The translations under genes and the position numbers were made by a program. Below the pieces are notes generated by a model that was given only the letters and a program-made list of their open reading frames with translations, did not search any database and was not told the origin of the DNA. Below, in pieces: positions 58,738 to 64,000 of a DNA stretch of 64,000 nucleotides; position 1 is the first letter of the stretch, and each line of letters opens with the position of its first letter. The stretch is from Neelides folsomi (taxonomy: Eukaryota; Arthropoda; Collembola; Neelipleona; Neelidae). Where the stretch lies: NCBI GenBank assembly GCA_034687125.1, contig JAQGBZ010000314.1:1-64000 (forward strand), read 5' to 3'.

Positions 58738-59584
58738 GATGAATTTGAGACTAAATGAAAAATTTGGGTCGAAGCTCGATGGTTCTTTTGGGTCAATTGG
58801 TTAAACTGGTTTTTATCAATCACTTTATTCCACATTCGGATTTTTTCATAATTTGTAATGATATTCATATCTTTATGTTCATGAACAAGTTTTGTGTTAT
58901 TGTTATACATATGAATCGCCAAATTGACAACAAACAACCACGCTCTGAATTTACAATCATGAACTTTGCCTAATGAGGATCATAAATTAAAAATATTGAA
59001 TGGTATGGTAACATAAAGAATATTTTTAATAAATAAACAATCCAATATTTTAACAAAGGAAAAAAAGAAAATATAAAACTCATTAAAAGAAAACATAAAA
59101 CTCACAAATAAAAAAACATAAATAAAAAAACAAAACTAATAAGAAAAACTTCATTTGTTTTTATAACATTAAATATTAATGTCATTAAATTAAATTAACG
59201 CCATTTTCAATTTTTCACTAACTTTTGTAATTTGTCGAAAAATTCATTTATTTATTTAGGCTGAAAGGTTCGTAATGCGATCATTAATAAGAAAAGCATA
59301 TTGTGAGGAAAAGAAGTAAAAGAAGCTTCATGTACAGTTAGATATAGATAGGAAAGTTCTCATTATTTACGTGGATGGAAATTCATCTAAATGTGAGAAA
59401 GAAAGGAGTTTTTTATAGCTCCTCTGTTTGTTCCGATCAATGATAAAAAATAAGAAAGGCGAGGTGGCACGAATGGTACGCATAATATTTATTAAACAAA
59501 AACCCCTGAGGAGTTTCATGTCCTTAATTCACTCTCATTCACACCTTCACTCCAACTCAATCCGAATACACGGAATTTATTCCG
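58738..59584. other. Intergenic between divergent genes (Ig-module gene and TRPV gene)
   Basis: About 0.85 kb containing both 5' regions. A GC-richer part at 59490-59584 precedes the TRPV start and is likely its 5' UTR. The frames at 58755-58973 and 58695-58937 are antisense to each other and unsupported. The frame from 59428 overlaps the TRPV start in another frame. Confidence 0.5.
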
Positions 59585-62500
59585 ATGGGAAACGCAAGTT
59601 CGAATGTAACAAGTGGGGTCAAGAAACAGGTTGGACATTACATTTTATAAAAATAATCCTTGACCTTACAATACATTTAATATTGAAATCCATTAAATAT
59701 TTAAACATTTAATATTTAACTATTTATTATTTAAATAATGAATATTTAAATATTGAATTTAATAATAAAAAAACTTTTAATTTTACTCAGGCCGACACAA
59801 GTTCCCAGAAACTTTATCAACTCGTTGATTTAAAAGGTTAAATATTAAAATACTTATAATTTGAATTTTGAAATTGAATCTTGAAGTAACTTTAATTAAA
59901 ATTAACTAAATTATTATTAACATAACTATTATTATTATTAATGATGTACTTATATTAATTAGGCGGAGGTTTATTGGTTGAACTTACAAAGCAAGCAACA
60001 ACAACAAAGAATTATGCAGCATTGGATGAAGCAATTAAAGCCCAACTCGAGCCGTTTTTATACAACAATGGGCACGGGATTCATTTACATGTGTCCAAAC
60101 TTGTATTAATGAGGAACAAAGAAAGGGGAAAAACAAAAGTATAAAACTTTTAATTATAATTATTTAGACCTTTGGCTTAATAGAATATAGGCTATAGCTG
60201 TTCTATCTGTACGTGTATTTTTCCAGCATATATTCAAAAATGAGGCTGATTTTGATATTTACAATCCTGAAGATCATCCTGAAGGTTTTGAAAAATTTAC
60301 TCAAACCAAACATAATGTTATTGATTTATTTAATATAATTATATATGGTATATTTTTGATTTATGACAATGATAATTTAATTCTGGTGTTATTATAATTA
60401 TATTAAATCGATATACCCTATTTAAGATAAATTAACCAGACATGTCTGTTGGAGAATTGATCAACGTGGAGCTGTTGGTAATTAAATTAACAAATTCATA
60501 CAAATATGCGTTGCCTATACATACATACAATGTAGTCTAGAATTTGCTTCGTTTTATTAATCAAGCTAAATTGAAAAATAGGAAGCAAACCCTGGACCAC
60601 CCTATACAAACTAAATTCTATAGACTATAATATAGAATATATCAATTCTAATAACTTAATACCTAATCTTAACAATTATGAAAACAAATATTTTTTATTT
60701 AAAGGTGAAACTTGTCTTCATCTTTGTTTGTTAAATGCCACTTCAGTCCATGCAGAATTGGCTAAACGACTTCTTAAGTTTTATCCCAAACTCATCAATG
60801 ACATTTACATTGGAGAGGAATATTATGGAGAAAATGTTCTTCATATGGCTATTGTTAATGAAGATCCCTCAATGGTGAAATATCTGCTGGATAATGGTGT
60901 GAATCCTTTGGAAAGATGCTTTGGTTGTTTTATGAGCCCGGGTAAATTAAAAATTTTGGAATCATAATGATAACAATTAATTAATTAAAAATTTAACTAT
61001 AATTGTGCAATTAAATGGTTATTTTAGAGGATCAAAAAGATTCGAGAATGGATTCTTTGGAGCATGAATGGGTCCAATGCGATAAACTTACAAATTACCT
61101 TGGGTTAATTTAATAATTAACATTTAATTAATTTAACTAATTTGAATAATTTTTACTTTACTTTAATTAATTAAAAAAATATGTTAATTGTGGTTTTTAA
61201 ACTTTAGATATGTTTATTGGGGTGAATATCCAGCCTCATTTGCTGCATGTCTGGGACAAGAAGAATGTTACAGAATGATTCTTGCTAAAGGCGCAGATCC
61301 AGATGCGCAAGATACAAATGGTTAGATAACTATTGAACATTTTAAATCATTAATTATTATAATCATTAGTTAACTTTCATTAAGTTAATTAGTTAGTTAA
61401 CTAACCAACAATTATTATTCTTACATTTGATTAATTATAATTAAGGCTATTTTACTATTTAGGAAACACTGTTCTTCACATGTTGGTCATTCATGCAAAA
61501 ATGCACATGTTTAACATGGCTTACGAACTCGGAGCAAGTTTGAATGTGAAAAACAATTTAAATTTAACTCCGCTAACTCTCGCGGCAAAGTCCGCCAAGA
61601 AACATTTGTTCTTTCATATTTTAAACATCGAGAGGGAAATCTACTGGCAAATTGGGAACATTACATGTGCAGCATATCCACTCCCACAATTTGACACGAT
61701 AGATACTGCGACGGGGGGAATTTTAAAAGAATCCGCATTGAATTTAATTGTTTTCGGAGAAACTCGAAATCATTTGGAATTGCTCGAAGGCCCAGTAGTG
61801 GATTTATTAACAGCAAAATGGAAAACTTTTGTCCGATATAAATTTTATTCACAATTTTTCCTATTTGTTACTTATTTCCTTTTAACTTCGACTTATTTCA
61901 TTCGACGCCCTGTTCACAAACATTTAAATCCCGATGGGAAAAATAATTCCATATTCCTGGAATTCTCCTCCGCTGCTCCTTTAATGTTTTCAAACATTTC
62001 CTTAACGATTCTCAATTCACCGAATGGTTCAACACCTGGAGTTGACATTGAACGAACATGTGGAGATAAAAATTATCAATTTCCTGGAATTGGGACGGGA
62101 TTGATGGAAATTGGAATAATGTCAGGGGCTTTGGCTTTTCTTATTGGTGCTTGCCGAGAATGGAATTTTTTAGGATCATCAATGTTCTTTGAAAATTTGG
62201 TAATTGACATTTAAATATTAAATCTATTTACAAATAATTGAATAATAAATGTTAAATCTAGTTTAAATTAATTTAATTGTCAGTCCAGCTTTATATTTTC
62301 CTATAGGCGACCGTGCCATCAAGAGTTATTTTCTTATTCTCTTGCTTCATGGTTCAACTTATGGGATTATTTAGAATATTTTGTTTGGATGAATTTGAAG
62401 ATATTGTTGGGGTTATTGTAATGCTTACAACAGCTCCTTACTTTTTATTTTTTTCAAGAGGGTAAATAATTAATCAAAAATTGAAAATAATTACTATTGA

Positions 62501-63698
62501 AAATAATTACTACTTTTGAACAGAATTCATTTAAAAATAATTACGATTATAATCATTAAATAAATTGAATTTTCCAGATTCAAAACAGTTGGTCCCTTCG
62601 TAGTCATGATTTATCGAATGATTACTGGAGATCTCCTTCGTTTTGTCATTATCTATTTGGTGTTTGTGATGGGATTCTCACAAGCATTTTACATTATCTT
62701 TCTCTCATTCTCAAAACCTGATACGGAAAATCCACTGAAGAATCCTGTGGAAGCAACAATCACAATGTTCATGATGTCGCTTTCTTCTTTTGAAGCATTC
62801 GAGCTCTTTCAGTACACTGACCACGAATATGTCGCTAAAGTAAGCCATTATTAAAATTAAAAGTAAAATTTTTACTTTTAATTAATTATAAACTATTACG
62901 TGTCTGCATGTATAGTAAGCTTATATGTGATTAATTAATTAATTACTAATCCTCTTTTTAGTTTCTCTTTGTCATATTCATGGCTATTGTTGCAATTCTT
63001 CTTATTAACATGCTAATTGGTAATTTAATTATTTTTATTTATAAACTAACATTAAAAAATAAATACCATACACATAAACCATTTAATCAAATTAACCTTG
63101 CTAATTCAACTTATTCAACTAAAGATATACGAACGTTCAGAACATTTAGTTTAATTTCCTTATTTTAGCCATGATGGGAAATACTTACACAAAGATTGCC
63201 GAGACTAAAAATGAATGGCAGAGACAAGTAAGAATAAAATAATACTGATGTTGCCAATGTAAATTAAAACAACCAAATTGTAATTAAATAATTAAATTAC
63301 GATTAAATAATTAAATTGTAATTACATAATGATAATTTTTTGATTTTCAATTATAAATGTGAAATCTTAAAATATTGAAATGTTAGATATTGAAATGTTA
63401 AATTATTGTCTGGAATTCTAAGTGGGCCCGAATAGTTTTGGTCGTTGAACGCGGAGTCAATCCCCGAGAGCGTCATTTAAAACAAGGACTTTACAGTCAA
63501 AAAATGGAGGATTCCACGCGAGCTTTAGTCCTTCGCCTGAACCAAACCGAAGAAGAGCGGGAGGACATGTTGGAATTACTCGAAATTCGAAGATATCACA
63601 ACAAAGCAATCCAACGACGACAAAATCTCCATTCAAAGTCAAGAATCGTACAAAGGAAATCAATTAGCAATTCTTTGCTAAGCATGAAACTCAACTGA
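59585..63698 (+). CDS. nan: TRPV channel, Nanchung-like
   Basis: Fourteen exons: 59585-59629, 59791-59836, 59963-60138, 60237-60294, 60427-60477, 60705-60941, 61028-61103, 61208-61320, 61463-62199, 62307-62461, 62578-62839, 62962-63019, 63169-63227, 63423-63698; 2349 nt, 782 aa, in frame. The start [15 protein letters not shown] is typical of Nanchung. Ankyrin repeats: [100 protein letters not shown]. Linker [17 protein letters not shown]. Six TMs follow, then pore region [20 protein letters not shown] and S6 into [20 protein letters not shown], then the conserved tail [20 protein letters not shown] ... [13 protein letters not shown]. Known: Nanchung pairs with Inactive to form the mechanosensitive channel of chordotonal neurons and the target of TRPV insecticides. 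The partner gene is not in this window. Confidence 0.94.
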
Positions 63699-64000
63699 CT
63701 AACATTGAGTGAGGAAATAAAACAACTAAATATAAACAAATGCTTTCAAAAATCAGAATATCCTAAATTGGATAAAGTTAATCATAATTTAAAAAGTATT
63801 ACATTTTATTCATTTCTGCATAATGTACTGCCTACTTATAATAATACAAGTATTTATATGAACATAGTGAATTTCTTAAATTCTTTAAACTGGAAAATAA
63901 TTGTAAATGTTAAATACTACAAATTTCAATAAACATTAATAGAATGATCTCATGTCATGATACCATACAAAAACCCAATAAACTAATATATGTATTTAGT
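63699..64000. other. 3' flank of the TRPV gene
   Basis: AT-rich. A caataaacattaa stretch near 63930 could be a polyadenylation signal. No further gene seen. Confidence 0.5.

Noticed and set aside
58755-58973. Plus-strand frame opposite the start of the Ig-module gene
   Set aside because: Overlaps another unsupported antisense frame in the divergent promoter region; no leader, domain or splice evidence.
60575-60610. ggaccaccctata near the TRPV intron as a mariner end
   Set aside because: It lacks the CAGGG terminus and a partner repeat; only a weak, short inverted match was found around it.

Overview
The window is AT-rich, intron-dense nuclear DNA from an animal. The genes are arthropod families: a Nanchung-type TRPV channel, an ionotropic receptor, a gustatory-like receptor, a DUF4789 protein, an ecdysteroid-kinase-like enzyme, EB modules and PVR/VEGFR-like receptors. 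Introns are short (mostly 50-150 bp, GT-AG). A springtail (Collembola) or a related non-insect hexapod is my best guess; this is inference from gene content only. I checked the exon models of the main genes by summing exon lengths and following phase. They close in frame unless I say otherwise.

Left part (1-16.5 kb): a VEGFR/PDGFR/PVR-like receptor tyrosine kinase (minus, 15 exons, 912 aa) lies head to head with a paralogue (plus, 8 exons, 515 aa) that has only the ectodomain. Then come an SLC26 anion transporter with a perfect 16-bp palindrome just before its start codon, a small DUF4789 secreted protein, and an intronless ionotropic receptor.

Middle (18-36 kb): a tandem family of membrane-anchored C-type lectins of unusual build (short cytosolic exon, transmembrane exon, C-type lectin, coiled coil, C-terminal domain resembling a phage tail-collar fold). 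Two copies are whole, one is decayed, and one stray transmembrane exon remains. Around them are an 868-bp inverted-repeat transposon with an exact 8-bp target duplication, a 231-bp mariner-derived MITE, a decayed 1.64-kb mariner with two intron-like insertions, and a foldback element inside a lectin intron. A pair of duplicated TATA-bearing blocks and a chymotrypsin-like protease follow.

Right part (36.8-64 kb): a gustatory-like receptor, a glycine-N-acyltransferase-like GNAT, an EcKL/CHK kinase-like protein, a four-TM protein, a small Cys-rich secreted protein with a decayed paralogue beside it, a small acidic secreted protein and an EB-module protein. Next is a 22-exon, 1494-aa secreted protein made of repeated PVR-type Ig-like modules, carrying a mariner in one intron. 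The window closes with a complete Nanchung-like TRPV gene.

The main theme is an enlarged PVR-like family. One signalling receptor sits in the same 64 kb as two kinase-less secreted relatives, and the exon order of the long one matches the membrane-proximal ectodomain exons of the receptor. Soluble decoy or ligand-trap function is an inference. The lectin plus tail-collar-like architecture is the second unusual system.
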